This document shows, piece after piece, positions 44,836-53,588 of a DNA stretch of 64,000 nt; position 1 is the first letter of the stretch; every line of letters starts with the position of its first letter. The DNA lies in the NCBI GenBank assembly GCA_965204245.1, contig CBDBED010000006.1, forward strand, positions 288,635-352,634. Reading direction: 5' to 3'. Origin of the DNA: JAAXIE01 sp965204245 (GTDB taxonomy: Bacteria > Chloroflexota > Dehalococcoidia > Lucifugimonadales > JAAXIE01). Made by a program: the position numbers and the translations under genes. Below the pieces are notes generated by a model. That model saw only the letters and a program-made list of their open reading frames with translations, was not told the DNA's origin and did no database searches.

Positions 44836-45573
44836 CTAGTTCCCGGTATATCCCTGGGATTCCAGAAAGACGAAATCGTCGGGCTGGAGCGGGGCGGAGT
44901 TAAGGAGGTCAGGACGACGCCGCAGTGTACGAATCAGGGCTTGCCGGCGCCTCCATCGCTGGATTTCAGCGTGGTGGCCAGACAGCAGCACATCAGGAAC
45001 GGGCCAATCCCGGTATAAGCTGGGACGAGTATAGAGGGGGTGCTGCAAAAGGCCGGTAGTTATTGAGTCGCCTTCCACTGAGTCGGCGGAGCCCACTGCG
45101 CCGGGTAGAAGGCGGCAAACGGATTCAACGAGGACCATGGCAGGCAGTTCGCCGCCGCTGAGGACGTAGTCGCCGATGCTCACAACGTGGGTGGCCAAGT
45201 GTTCTGTCACCCGCTCGTCTACTCCCTGGTAGTGACCACATATGATGACCATGGCGGGCATTTGGGCCAATTCATGTACAAGGCCCTGCGCCAGCATCTG
45301 TCCTTGGGGTGAGGTAAGAACGACGGCGGCATCGTGGCCCAGAGCAGCCAAGGCTGCCTCGGTGGCTTCGAAGACTGGTCCGGGTTTCATCACCATGCCA
45401 GCGCCACCGCCGAACTGGTAGTCGTCGACGGTGCGGTGGCTGTCATGGGTATATTCACGTATGTCTGTTACTCCCAACCGCAACACACCACTGGCGATGG
45501 CGCGACCGACAATGCTGAACTGGAGTGGGCCGGGGAACATGTTGGGGAAGAGGGTGAGGACCTGCACCTGCAT
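44836..45573 (-). CDS. trmD: tRNA (guanine-37-N1) methyltransferase
   Basis: 245 residues of the SPOUT (knotted) methyltransferase family, which methylates G37 of tRNAs reading CNN codons and prevents frameshifting. Clear signatures: VQVLTLFPNMFPGPL at the N-terminus, YQFGGGAGMVMKPGPVF, IICGHYQGVDERV (S-adenosylmethionine knot region) and SIGDYVLSGGELPAMV. Length is normal. It starts 9 nt after the MogA-like gene and is followed by rplS. Confidence 0.97.
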   Translation of the reverse strand: MQVQVLTLFPNMFPGPLQFSIVGRAIASGVLRLGVTDIREYTHDSHRTVDDYQFGGGAGMVMKPGPVFEATEAALAALGHDAAVVLTSPQGQMLAQGLVHELAQMPAMVIICGHYQGVDERVTEHLATHVVSIGDYVLSGGELPAMVLVESVCRLLPGAVGSADSVEGDSITTGLLQHPLYTRPSLYRDWPVPDVLLSGHHAEIQRWRRRQALIRTLRRRPDLLNSAPLQPDDFVFLESQGYTGN

Positions 45574-45582
45574 GGGAACGTC

Positions 45583-46089
45583 TTATTCGCTGGCGGGCTG
45601 ACCCGTGGGGTGCTCCGAAGTCTGTTCCTGCAGGATGTCCAGGGCGTGGCCTAGGACGGGCATGATGATCTCCAGACATTCGGTGACTCCACGGGGACTG
45701 CCTGGAAGAGTGATTATGAGGGTGCGACCCCGAATGCCTGCCACGGAGCGGCTGAGCATGGCCATGGGGGTCTTTGACAGAGTTCCAGCCCGCATGGCTT
45801 CTGCTAACCCTGGCACCGGACGCTCGATGATGGACTGCATGGCCTCCGGGGTGACGTCTCTAGGGCTCAGTCCGGTACCCCCCGTAGTGACGATGAGATC
45901 GACCTGACCGCTGTCGCTCCATGTGATCAATCGATCAGCAATTATCTCTTGCTCGTCAGGGACTATCTCGTAGCGCACTTGGCGGTAGTTGGGTTCGGCT
46001 AACAAAGCGGTAATGGCACGGCCGCTGGTGTCTTCGCGGCTGCCGTGAAAGCCGGATGTGCTTATGGTCAGTACGCCGAGAGAATGCAT
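45583..46089 (-). CDS. MogA/MoaB-family molybdopterin-binding protein
   Basis: 168 residues from the ATG at 46089, which has AAGGAGG upstream; the open frame extends to 46176 without a better start. The sequence follows the MoaB/Mog domain: GVLTISTSGF, DTSGRAITALL, DLIVTTGGTGLSPRDVTPEA, LSRSVAGIRGRTLIITLPGSP. Mog proteins adenylylate molybdopterin before Mo insertion. The window also encodes a molybdopterin enzyme (CoxL-like), so the cofactor is used by this organism. Probably in one transcript with trmD. MogA and MoaB cannot be told apart with confidence. Confidence 0.9.
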   Translation of the reverse strand: MHSLGVLTISTSGFHGSREDTSGRAITALLAEPNYRQVRYEIVPDEQEIIADRLITWSDSGQVDLIVTTGGTGLSPRDVTPEAMQSIIERPVPGLAEAMRAGTLSKTPMAMLSRSVAGIRGRTLIITLPGSPRGVTECLEIIMPVLGHALDILQEQTSEHPTGQPASE

Positions 46090-46434
46090 GCAGGCCTCCT
46101 TGGAAGATGATAGCACATGGGGACGTTGCCCGTGACACGAAGCAGAATTAGGTAGCATTGTTTTACCATAATTCAAAAAAGTCTTAAAAAATATCTATTC
46201 TTTAGCTTGAAACATCGTCGCCATAGGCTTTATTGTCGACCAGACATTTCTTAGTCGAGTGACCCAGTTGCGGCCTGCCCGTAACCTAAGTTTGGTAGCG
46301 GGTTTAGGAGAGTTCTTAAAAAAGCCGCATGTTTAATCCCAATCGACACAGGAGACTGACAGTTGACCCTAGCGGTGGCGATTATTGGCCGACCCATACC
46401 GGCTATGCAACCAGTAGCGCGGCGAGATGATGCC
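46090..46434. other. AT-rich divergent spacer between mogA-like and rsmH
   Basis: About 345 bp, with an AT-rich core at 46150-46230 unlike the rest of the window, suited to divergent promoters for the mogA-trmD and rsmH-ftsA-ftsZ operons. No complete consensus promoter, no RNA and no mraZ gene is visible. Confidence 0.4.
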
Positions 46435-47412
46435 ATGGAGCACATCGTTCATCACCAGCCGGTAATGGTGCAAGAGGTCCTGGAACTCCTTGCAGTGACG
46501 CGAGGTGGAACCTACATCGATGGCACCGTGGGCGAGGGCGGACATGCCGAGGCGATATTGGGACAGGCCACCGAAGAAGGGCGGCTGCTAGGCCTCGATT
46601 TAGACGACGGGGCTTTGGAAACCGCAGAGGCACGACTGGAGAGTTGGCAGGACTCGGTCCTGCTGGTGAAGCACAGTTACTCCCATATGGACGAAGTGGC
46701 GTCCCAGACCGGCTTGGGACAAGTGGACGGGGTCCTTCTAGACCTGGGACTCTCGTCGTTTCAACTGGAGGGCAGTGGGCGTGGCTTCAGCTTCCTACAG
46801 GACGAACCTCTGGACATGCGCTTCGATGCATCGGAAGGGGAAACGGCTCAGGACATAGCCAATGCCTACCCACAGGAAAGGCTCACGAGCATCATCGCTG
46901 GGTATGGCGAAGAGCCTCGGGCTAGGTTAATCGCCCGCGCCATTGTGCAGGGTCGACCTTTCTCCTCATCTCATCAATTGGCAGATGTCATAGCGGGTGT
47001 TGTGGGACGGACGCGGCGCGTTCATCCGGCAACCCGCACCTTTCAAGCATTGAGGATAGCAGTGAACAGCGAGTTGGACCGGCTGCGGGCCGGTATCGAC
47101 TCGGCCATTGGGCTGCTGAAGCCTGGGGGCAGGCTGGCAATCATTAGCTACCACAGCTTGGAAGACCGCATCGTGAAACAGGCTTTCGTTCACGAGGCGA
47201 AGAACTGCGTGTGCCCACCACGGGCCCCGGCCTGCACCTGCGGGCACGTAGCGACCCTTCGTCTGCTGACCTGGAGGCCTATTAACCCATCGATGAAGGA
47301 GGTGCAGGCCAACCCGCGCAGCCGCAGCGCCCGCCTGAGGGCTGCGGAAAAATTGCGGGGGCAGAATAGTGACCCAACCTGTGAGGAAGTAGTGAGGAGG
47401 GACCGTGGCTAG
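46435..47412 (+). CDS. rsmH: 16S rRNA (cytosine-1402-N4) methyltransferase
   Basis: 325 residues from the ATG at 46435; this start gives the usual beginning HIVHHQPVMVQEVLELL. The frame is open to a TTG at 46363 but those residues do not look like family sequence. Motifs: GGTYIDGTVGEGGHAEAIL (SAM loop), VDGVLLDLGLSSFQLE, GRGFSFLQDEPLDMRFD, RTFQALRIAVNSEL, AIISYHSLEDRIVKQAF. It methylates C1402 in the ribosomal P site. First gene of a short division cluster; its end overlaps ftsA by 8 nt. Confidence 0.97.
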   Translation: MEHIVHHQPVMVQEVLELLAVTRGGTYIDGTVGEGGHAEAILGQATEEGRLLGLDLDDGALETAEARLESWQDSVLLVKHSYSHMDEVASQTGLGQVDGVLLDLGLSSFQLEGSGRGFSFLQDEPLDMRFDASEGETAQDIANAYPQERLTSIIAGYGEEPRARLIARAIVQGRPFSSSHQLADVIAGVVGRTRRVHPATRTFQALRIAVNSELDRLRAGIDSAIGLLKPGGRLAIISYHSLEDRIVKQAFVHEAKNCVCPPRAPACTCGHVATLRLLTWRPINPSMKEVQANPRSRSARLRAAEKLRGQNSDPTCEEVVRRDRG

Positions 47413-48664
47413 CGACAGCTTTTACGCAGCAGTAGATATAGGGAGCACTAAGACGTGCGTGATCGTCGCCAGGCTCGCTGACGGCGATACGCTCAAGGTC
47501 ACGGGCGTGGGCTACACAGCCACTGCAGGCTACAGCAATGGCAAAGTGGAAAACGCCCATCGATTACAGAACGCTTTGAAGTTAGCGGTAGAGGATGCCT
47601 ATCGGTACCTTGGTCGTGACGTTGCAACCAGCGTCTACGCCACCGTTTCCAGTGAGGGCATCAATTGCTTCAACTCGGAGTCGGAGATCACCGGTCTCCG
47701 TTCCAAAGGTCCGGTTGGCTATGGAGAAGTAGCCAAGCTGGTGGACTCGTGTCATCCGGGCCCCGCTAACGGCCACACGGTGCTGCACGTCATTCCCATC
47801 GAGTATGAAGTCGATGGCTTGGGCGGCCTACGGAACCCCGTGGGCCTGCAGGCAGAGCAAGTGCGGGTGAACTCCCATGTAGTCGTTTGCGACACCCATC
47901 ACGTCAATGACCTCGTCAACGTGATGAACAATTGCAAGCTGCCGCCGCGCAGTTTGGTAGCTCAGTCCATAGGCGCGGGGGATGCGGTGCTCACCGAGGG
48001 CGAGCGCGAGTTAGGGTGTGTGCTTATAGACATGGGAGGCGGCACCACCGACATGACGATATTCCGGTCGGGCAATCCTTGGTTCAGTTCCGTTCTGCCT
48101 CTGGGCGGGATGCACATGACCAATGACTTGGCCGCATGTCTGGATTTGCCGTTGGACGTGGCAGAAGAGGTCAAGCTGGACTGGGGTCATGCGATGCCGC
48201 AATTGGTGGACTACAACGAGGAGGCCACCATACCCAGTAAAGATGGCACGACGGAATGGGCCATTCCGAGGCGCGCGGTATCCCAGCCCCTGCACGATCG
48301 CTTGGATGAAATTCTGAAGCTGGTGTTACTGCGCATGCAGCAGGCGGGGCTGAGGAATCTTCCTCCCGGCGGGCTAGTGGCCACTGGAGGCTGCGCCGAG
48401 ATGCCCGGGTTCGAAGAGAAGCTCCGGGCCATGGTGGGCGGCCCGACGAGAGTGGCTTGGCCCACGGAGATGCTAGGACTGCCCAGCCATCTGGCCCGTC
48501 CCGCTTTTGCAGCCCCGCTGGGCACCCTGATATGGGGCGCCAAGCACCAGGGACGGAGCCGCATTTACAACGGGAACGATGCCTCCTGGTTGGAGAAACT
48601 TACTTTCAGGCGAGGAAGGCGCGAGAGCCGAGAGAAGGAATTGGCACTCGCTGATCGTCGGTAG
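47405..48664 (+). CDS. ftsA: Cell division protein FtsA
   Basis: 419 residues of the actin-like ATPase fold. AAVDIGSTKTCVIVA is the phosphate-1 loop, VLIDMGGGTTDMTIF phosphate-2 and GGLVATGGCAEMPGF the adenosine motif. HVIPIEYEVDG and the 1C-domain region between are as in FtsA. FtsA tethers FtsZ to the membrane through a C-terminal amphipathic helix; the last residues (LEKLTFRRGRRESREKE) are basic and could serve. The GTG start has AGGAGG upstream and overlaps rsmH; ftsZ follows after 9 nt. Confidence 0.93.
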   Translation: MASDSFYAAVDIGSTKTCVIVARLADGDTLKVTGVGYTATAGYSNGKVENAHRLQNALKLAVEDAYRYLGRDVATSVYATVSSEGINCFNSESEITGLRSKGPVGYGEVAKLVDSCHPGPANGHTVLHVIPIEYEVDGLGGLRNPVGLQAEQVRVNSHVVVCDTHHVNDLVNVMNNCKLPPRSLVAQSIGAGDAVLTEGERELGCVLIDMGGGTTDMTIFRSGNPWFSSVLPLGGMHMTNDLAACLDLPLDVAEEVKLDWGHAMPQLVDYNEEATIPSKDGTTEWAIPRRAVSQPLHDRLDEILKLVLLRMQQAGLRNLPPGGLVATGGCAEMPGFEEKLRAMVGGPTRVAWPTEMLGLPSHLARPAFAAPLGTLIWGAKHQGRSRIYNGNDASWLEKLTFRRGRRESREKELALADRR

Positions 48665-48673
48665 GAGGAAATA

Positions 48674-49882
48674 ATGACCATCAGTACCAACGGCCCCAAC
48701 CATAGCATGATTGCCACGCAGCCCTTTTCGCCACCTTCCATAAGCGGGTTGGCGCCTGCACCTGCTCCGAGTACAGGACCGGAATTGAAGTCCTACGAAT
48801 CGGGCATGCCGGTCATTCGGGTGCTCGGAGTAGGAGGCGGCGGGTGCAACGCAGTGGAAAGGATGTGCCAAGATAACCTAGGCGTGGTGGAGTACTTTGG
48901 CATTAACACCGATGCCCAACACCTTGAACGCTCACGCATCGGCCACCGCATCGCCATTGGGGACTCCGTGGCTCGAGGCTTGGGAGTGGGAGGACATCCT
49001 GAAGTGGGTGCCCTAGCTGCCGAAGAGAACGTAGCCGAACTAACAGAAGCTGTGGCCGGTTCCGATATGGTGTTTATTGCCGCCGGGATGGGTGGCGGCA
49101 CCGGAACCGGAGCAGCCCCTGTATTGGCACGGATCGCGAAGGAGTCGGGTGCCCTGACGGTAGCAGTGGTGAGCCGCCCATTCTCCTTCGAAGCTGCCGT
49201 AAGGCAGAAGAATGCTGAAGAGGGAATAGCCCGCTTGCGAGAGCATGTGGACACCCTGATCATCATTCCCAATGACCGCCTGCTGGATATTGAAGGTCGC
49301 AGCAGTACCGAGTTCACGTGGGAAGACGCCCTCAACCTTGCCGACTCGGTGCTGTTGCAGGGCATCCAAGCTATCGCTGAAGTGGTGACAGTGCCCGGCG
49401 AAATCAACGTGGACTTCGCCGACGTCAAGTCCATCATGTCCAGTGGCGGCAGTGCTTGGCTGGCTATTGGGAGGGGTGAAGGTCCCAACCGGGCGCGGGA
49501 TGCCGCAGAGATGGCCGTACGAAGCCCTCTGTTGGACATCGAACTTGAAGGCGCCAAGCGGGTGCTCTTCGTTGTCACCGGGGGCCCCGACATGACCCTG
49601 AAGGAGGTCTACGAGACTTCCGGTGTAATCCACGAGGTAGCCGACCCTGAGGCGAACATCATATTCGGCACCTGTAAGGACCCGAATATGACTGATCAGA
49701 TCAAGGTGACGATGGTGGCGTCCGCTTTCCCAATGGAGCAGGACTCGGCGCCTGTTGTGTACGAAGACCCTCTGCCCGACCTGCACAACGCCATGAGCGT
49801 GCCTCCCACCGAGGACCCCACGGACTGGCAGGTCCCCAGCTTCCTGAGGCGGGAAGCCCAGCGTCGCCGAAAGAGCATCTAA
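48674..49882 (+). CDS. ftsZ: Cell division GTPase FtsZ
   Basis: 402 residues. The tubulin-like GTPase core is clear: VGGGGCNAVERM, FGINTDAQHL, MGGGTGTGAAPVLA (the G-box), PFSFEA and NDRLL. The C-terminal ending DWQVPSFLRREAQRRRK matches the conserved C-terminal peptide that binds FtsA and other partners. FtsZ polymerises into the division ring. ATG behind TAGGAGGAAATA. Two hairpins follow the stop, so the cluster probably ends here. Confidence 0.97.
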   Translation: MTISTNGPNHSMIATQPFSPPSISGLAPAPAPSTGPELKSYESGMPVIRVLGVGGGGCNAVERMCQDNLGVVEYFGINTDAQHLERSRIGHRIAIGDSVARGLGVGGHPEVGALAAEENVAELTEAVAGSDMVFIAAGMGGGTGTGAAPVLARIAKESGALTVAVVSRPFSFEAAVRQKNAEEGIARLREHVDTLIIIPNDRLLDIEGRSSTEFTWEDALNLADSVLLQGIQAIAEVVTVPGEINVDFADVKSIMSSGGSAWLAIGRGEGPNRARDAAEMAVRSPLLDIELEGAKRVLFVVTGGPDMTLKEVYETSGVIHEVADPEANIIFGTCKDPNMTDQIKVTMVASAFPMEQDSAPVVYEDPLPDLHNAMSVPPTEDPTDWQVPSFLRREAQRRRKSI

Positions 49883-49911
49883 GACGCAAGTTCCCAAACC
49901 AGGAGTAAGAT

Positions 49912-49964
49912 TCCCGGCCACCGGCCCGACCCGCTGTAGCTCATCGACCTTCCGGTGGCCGGGA
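49912..49964. terminator. Long inverted repeat after ftsZ
   Basis: TCCCGGCCACCGG (49912-49924) and CCGGTGGCCGGGA (49952-49964) are perfect 13-bp inverted arms with a 27-nt loop, 29 nt after the ftsZ stop. No T-run follows directly; it may stabilise mRNA or act with the next hairpin. Confidence 0.55.
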
Positions 49965-49970
49965 ACTGAC

Positions 49971-50011
49971 CCGGGCCGTTGCTTTCAGGAGCGACGGCCC
50001 GGTTAATTTTT
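49971..50011 (+). terminator. Rho-independent terminator of the ftsZ operon
   Basis: CCGGGCCGT (49971-49979) pairs with ACGGCCCGG (49994-50002), a 9-bp GC-rich stem with a 14-nt loop, followed by TTAATTTTT. Confidence 0.75.
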
Positions 50012-50126
50012 GCCCGCAGCAGCCTTTTCGTTGACCACTCTCCTCCCCAGTTCGGAACCTTGTCCATATGTCGTATTGTGAGAGTGCGACTACACAACTC
50101 CTAGTGTTTTTCGCTCCATTGAACTA

Positions 50127-50157
50127 TTGACACGCCAAAAGATAGGCGTGGTAGAAT
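50127..50157 (+). promoter_or_regulatory. Candidate promoter of the nrdR-nrdJ operon
   Basis: TTGACA at 50127-50132 and TAGAAT at 50152-50157, with a 19-nt spacer (slightly long). The spacer holds the small palindrome CACGCC...GGCGTG. It lies about 97 nt upstream of nrdR. Confidence 0.5.
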
Positions 50158-50168
50158 CCCGCCCTGTT

Positions 50169-50184
50169 CCACAAGATATTGTGG
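50169..50184. promoter_or_regulatory. Candidate NrdR box
   Basis: CCACAAGATATTGTGG is a nearly perfect 16-bp palindrome close to the known NrdR operator pattern (ACA-AT-rich-TGT). It lies 12 nt downstream of the candidate -10, where a bound repressor would block transcription. NrdR boxes usually come in pairs; the only other candidate (ACACAACTCCTAGTGT at 50092) is weaker and 77 nt away. Confidence 0.5.
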
Positions 50185-50253
50185 TGTAGTAGACCTTGAT
50201 GGCAACATGGGCCAAGGGACATCGAGAGATGTCCAAGGCCGTGAGACCTCGAA

Positions 50254-50802
50254 ATGCATTGCCCATACTGCGGACACGAGGACTCGAAGGTAACGGACTC
50301 GCGGAACGCCGAGAATGGTATTCGCCGACGGCGTGAGTGCACCCGTTGCGGCCTGAGGTTTACCACTTATGAGAGGGTGCAGTCGACTGCTCTACTCATA
50401 GCGAAAAGAGACGGCCGACGCGAGGACTACAACCGGGAGAAGCTAAGCAACAGTGTTCGGACTGCCTGCACCAAAAGGCCCATCCCAAACCGAGATATGG
50501 AAAAGCTGGTAGAGGATATCGAGGGGGAATTGCAGAAGCTGGGCAATGCGGAGATCCGCTCCACGGCCATCGGGGAGATGGTGATGGAACGGTTGCGGAA
50601 GCTGGACCGGGTTGCGTACGTACGCTTTGCCAGCGTGTATCGCGATTTCCAAGACTTGGAGAGCTTCGAAGAGGTGGTGCGCGACTTGCGGGACGAGCCT
50701 GACCAGCTGACCCTGATGGAAGGGACCCCACCACCGGCGCAGCCACGGCGCCGTGGCAGGCGCACTAATGCACGGGCACAGACTAGGGCATCGGAAGCTT
50801 AG
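50254..50802 (+). CDS. nrdR: Transcriptional repressor NrdR
   Basis: 182 residues. The N-terminal zinc ribbon is MHCPYCGHEDSKVTDSR with C-T-R-C-G (Cys3, Cys6, Cys31, Cys34), followed by the ATP-cone domain (LLIAKRDGRREDYNREKLSNSV and KLDRVAYVRFASVYRDFQDL). NrdR senses ATP/dATP and represses ribonucleotide reductase genes. It is followed by a class II reductase gene, and an operator-like palindrome lies upstream, so autoregulation with nrdJ is likely. The last 30 residues are a basic Pro/Arg-rich tail beyond the usual 150-155-residue length. Confidence 0.97.
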   Translation: MHCPYCGHEDSKVTDSRNAENGIRRRRECTRCGLRFTTYERVQSTALLIAKRDGRREDYNREKLSNSVRTACTKRPIPNRDMEKLVEDIEGELQKLGNAEIRSTAIGEMVMERLRKLDRVAYVRFASVYRDFQDLESFEEVVRDLRDEPDQLTLMEGTPPPAQPRRRGRRTNARAQTRASEA

Positions 50803-50822
50803 ATGGGAACATCGGAGGGCGT

Positions 50823-50924
50823 ATGGGAAGGACCAGCAGTGGGAAGAAGACGGTTTCCGTCCGGCCCAACACCCGGAAGACAGGTGGCAAGCCCCAGCAG
50901 GTCCGGCGTCCGAAGAGAGTGTAG
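50823..50924 (+). CDS. 33-residue highly basic peptide between nrdR and nrdJ
   Basis: ATG at 50823 with GGAGGG 3 nt upstream opens a 33-codon frame ending in TAG at 50922: it begins MGRTSSGKKTVSVRPNTRK and ends QQVRRPKRV. Eleven of 33 residues are Lys or Arg and there is no acidic residue, so it would bind nucleic acid or ribosomes if made. It starts 20 nt after the nrdR stop and ends 84 nt before nrdJ, both in the same direction, so it should be on the same transcript. No family recognised; too short to be sure it is translated. Confidence 0.5.
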   Translation: MGRTSSGKKTVSVRPNTRKTGGKPQQVRRPKRV

Positions 50925-51008
50925 AGAAGAACAGCATATCTCCTAAAGGACGGGCTTGAGGCACAGAGCCCAAGCCTCGCCTACCATTGAAAAAGAGGTC
51001 CCATCAGC

Positions 51009-53450
51009 ATGACCATAACCAGTTCTGACCTTGTCCGTTCAAGTAATACCGCCATCCGACAAAGGGTGATGGAAGCGCTTGTTGCGGATGGGTTGATGGA
51101 CCCGCGCACGGGTCCGAATCCACGGTTGACTTCCAATGCCGAGGTCGTGCTGCGGCGCCGGTACTTGGCCAAAGACCGGGAAGGTAAGCCAGTGGAAGAG
51201 GTGGACCAGATGTTTCGCCGGGTGGCGGAGAATCTGGCGTTGGCCGACAGAAACTATGGGGCCAGCGACGCGGAAGTGACTGCGACTGAGGAGAGATTCT
51301 ACGAGGCAATGAAGGGGCTGGAGTTTCTTCCCAACTCGCCGACACTGATGAACGCGGGTCGCGAGTTGCAGCAGCTTTCAGCCTGCTTCGTGCTGCCGGT
51401 CCGGGACTCGCTGGACTCCATTTTCGAGATGGTGAAAGCCACAGCTCTGATCCACAAGAGTGGTGGAGGAACGGGCTTTGCTTTCAGCCAGTTGCGTCCC
51501 TCAGGGGACGTGGTGGGTTCCACGGGGGGCATCGCCAGCGGACCCGTGAGCTTTATACGGGCTTTTGATACTGCGACAGATGTGGTGAAGCAGGGGGGCA
51601 CGCGGCGGGGAGCCAATATGGGCATCCTGCATGTGACGCATCCCGACATCTTGAAATTCATACGGTCGAAGGAAGACGGACAGAACCTGTCCAACTTCAA
51701 CATCTCGGTGGCTGTCACCGAAGAGTTCATGGAGAAGGCGGAGCGAGGCGAGGACTACGACCTCATCAACCCACGCACGGGTGTGGTGACAGACCAACTG
51801 AATGCCCGTGAGGTGTTTGCCGAGCTGGTGGAGATGGCGTGGACGACGGGTGACCCCGGCATCATCTTCCTTGATCGCATTAACCGCGATAACCCGAACC
51901 CACAGCTAGGCAGCATAGAGAGCACCAACCCTTGTGGAGAGCAGCCTCTTCTGCCCTTTGAGTCCTGTAACCTCGGGTCCTTGAACTTGGCGTTGATGCT
52001 GAAGACCAGTTCAGAAGGCGCCGTCATAGACTGGCACAGGCTTGAGTGCACTGTGGAGACCGCCGTCCACCTGCTGGACAATGTGGTGGACATGAACGAC
52101 TATCCCCTGCCCGAAATCGACGAGATGAGCAGGACGACACGTCGCATCGGGCTTGGTGTGATGGGCTTCGCCGATATGCTTTTGCAGATGGGCATCCCGT
52201 ATGCATCAGAGGAAGCTCTTGAGACTGCCGAGCAGGTGATGGAGTTCATTGACCGTAAGACCAAGGATGCCTCGGCTTTTCTGGCGAAGCAGCGAGGCTG
52301 CTTCCCCGCTTGGGGAGAGAGCATATACAACCGCAATGGGAACTCACGGCCGATGCGCAATTCGGCGCCTACCACCATCGCGCCAACGGGCACAATAAGC
52401 ATCATCGCGGGCTGCTCCTCGGGAATTGAGCCCCTGTTCGCGCTGAGCTATGTGCGCAACGTGATGGACAACGACAGGCTGGTTGAGGGAAATCCCTTCT
52501 TCGAGGCTGTGGCCAAGCACGAGGAGTTCTACAGCAACGGTCTGATGGAGGAACTGGCGCAAACGGGCAGTCTGCACCACATGGGCGACAACGTGCCGGA
52601 GTGGGTGAAGGAGCTTTTCACCACGTCCCATGATGTTACGCCGGAATGGCACGTTCGAATGCAGGCAGCCTTCCAGCGATACACCGATAACGCCGTATCA
52701 AAGACGATCAACTTCCCCGGCGAAGCCACGAAGGAAGATGTTGAGAACTCGTACATGCTGGCGTTTCGCGAGGGGTGCAAGGGCATCACCATCTACCGGG
52801 ACGGCAGCAAGGACAACCAAGTGTTGAGTCCGGGACAGGGACAGCAGACAGCCATTGAGGCTACGGCATCGGAGCCACAGGCACTGACACCCCGGCCACG
52901 GCCCCAAGAGATGGTGGGTGTCACGGAGCGTGTCCGCACTGGCCACGGGAATATGTACGTCACTATCAACTTCGACTCTGAAGGGTCTCCCTTTGAGGTC
53001 TTCAGTGCCTTGGGCAAAGCGGGAGGCTGCGACTCGGCTCAGTTGGAGGCTATCTCGCGCTTGGTATCGCTGTCGCTGCGGTCAGGGATTGACCCAGAGG
53101 CCATCATGGAGCAGCTGAGGGGAATCACCTGCTGTCCCGCGTGGGACCGGGGTGTGCTGGTGCGCTCGGCTCCTGATGCCGTGGCCCTGTCACTGGAACA
53201 TGCTCTGAGTAACGGGCCTCCCCGGGAGGCAGTGCAACTCAAGCTGGCTGGTACACGAGAGGTGGAGGCCCCGTGGGATGGGATGTTCGAAACCCATATG
53301 AACGGCAATGGCGCTTCTAGTCAAAAGGCATCAAACCACGGTAACTCTCCCAACGAGAGGAATCGCTGCCCCGACTGCAACGGGCCTCTTGCCTTCCAGG
53401 AGGGTTGCCTGCTCTGTTCCAGTTGTGGCTGGAACCGGTGCGGATCGTGA
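51009..53450 (+). CDS. nrdJ: Class II (B12-dependent) ribonucleoside-diphosphate reductase
   Basis: 813 residues. It makes deoxyribonucleotides using adenosylcobalamin, independent of oxygen. Markers: LEFLPNSPTLMNAGRELQQLSACFVLPV, IHKSGGGTGFAFSQLRPSGD, STNPCGEQPLLPFESCNLGSLNL (active-site Cys and N-C-E motif region), PTTIAPTGTISIIAGCSSGIEPLF. The C-terminal region carries a zinc ribbon CPDCNGPL...CLLCSSCGW. A cone-like N-terminal region is short. ATG behind AGAGG. Controlled with nrdR, as the shared transcript suggests. A terminator follows at 53493. Confidence 0.97.
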   Translation: MTITSSDLVRSSNTAIRQRVMEALVADGLMDPRTGPNPRLTSNAEVVLRRRYLAKDREGKPVEEVDQMFRRVAENLALADRNYGASDAEVTATEERFYEAMKGLEFLPNSPTLMNAGRELQQLSACFVLPVRDSLDSIFEMVKATALIHKSGGGTGFAFSQLRPSGDVVGSTGGIASGPVSFIRAFDTATDVVKQGGTRRGANMGILHVTHPDILKFIRSKEDGQNLSNFNISVAVTEEFMEKAERGEDYDLINPRTGVVTDQLNAREVFAELVEMAWTTGDPGIIFLDRINRDNPNPQLGSIESTNPCGEQPLLPFESCNLGSLNLALMLKTSSEGAVIDWHRLECTVETAVHLLDNVVDMNDYPLPEIDEMSRTTRRIGLGVMGFADMLLQMGIPYASEEALETAEQVMEFIDRKTKDASAFLAKQRGCFPAWGESIYNRNGNSRPMRNSAPTTIAPTGTISIIAGCSSGIEPLFALSYVRNVMDNDRLVEGNPFFEAVAKHEEFYSNGLMEELAQTGSLHHMGDNVPEWVKELFTTSHDVTPEWHVRMQAAFQRYTDNAVSKTINFPGEATKEDVENSYMLAFREGCKGITIYRDGSKDNQVLSPGQGQQTAIEATASEPQALTPRPRPQEMVGVTERVRTGHGNMYVTINFDSEGSPFEVFSALGKAGGCDSAQLEAISRLVSLSLRSGIDPEAIMEQLRGITCCPAWDRGVLVRSAPDAVALSLEHALSNGPPREAVQLKLAGTREVEAPWDGMFETHMNGNGASSQKASNHGNSPNERNRCPDCNGPLAFQEGCLLCSSCGWNRCGS

Positions 53451-53492
53451 TGACCACCCACTAACTGTTGAAATCGTCCGTCCCTCCTCTTG

Positions 53493-53532
53493 GGGGCCCC
53501 TGGTTCCTCCCACCGGGGGCCCCTCTTTTTTC
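53493..53532 (+). terminator. Rho-independent terminator after nrdJ
   Basis: GGGGCCCCTGGT (53493-53504) pairs with ACCGGGGGCCCC (53512-53523) over 12 bp with one G-T pair and a 7-nt loop, followed by TCTTTTTTC. Strong candidate. Confidence 0.85.
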
Positions 53533-53588
53533 GGGTCTTTATGTTAGAGTGGTGCCAAGTCGTTCGATGGCAGTGGTTGGAGGCATTG

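Larger units (their letters stand above)
50012..50253. other. nrdR upstream region
   Basis: Contains the promoter and candidate NrdR box listed separately, and a weaker ACAC-8 nt-GTGT element at 50092-50107. No gene seen. Confidence 0.5.
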
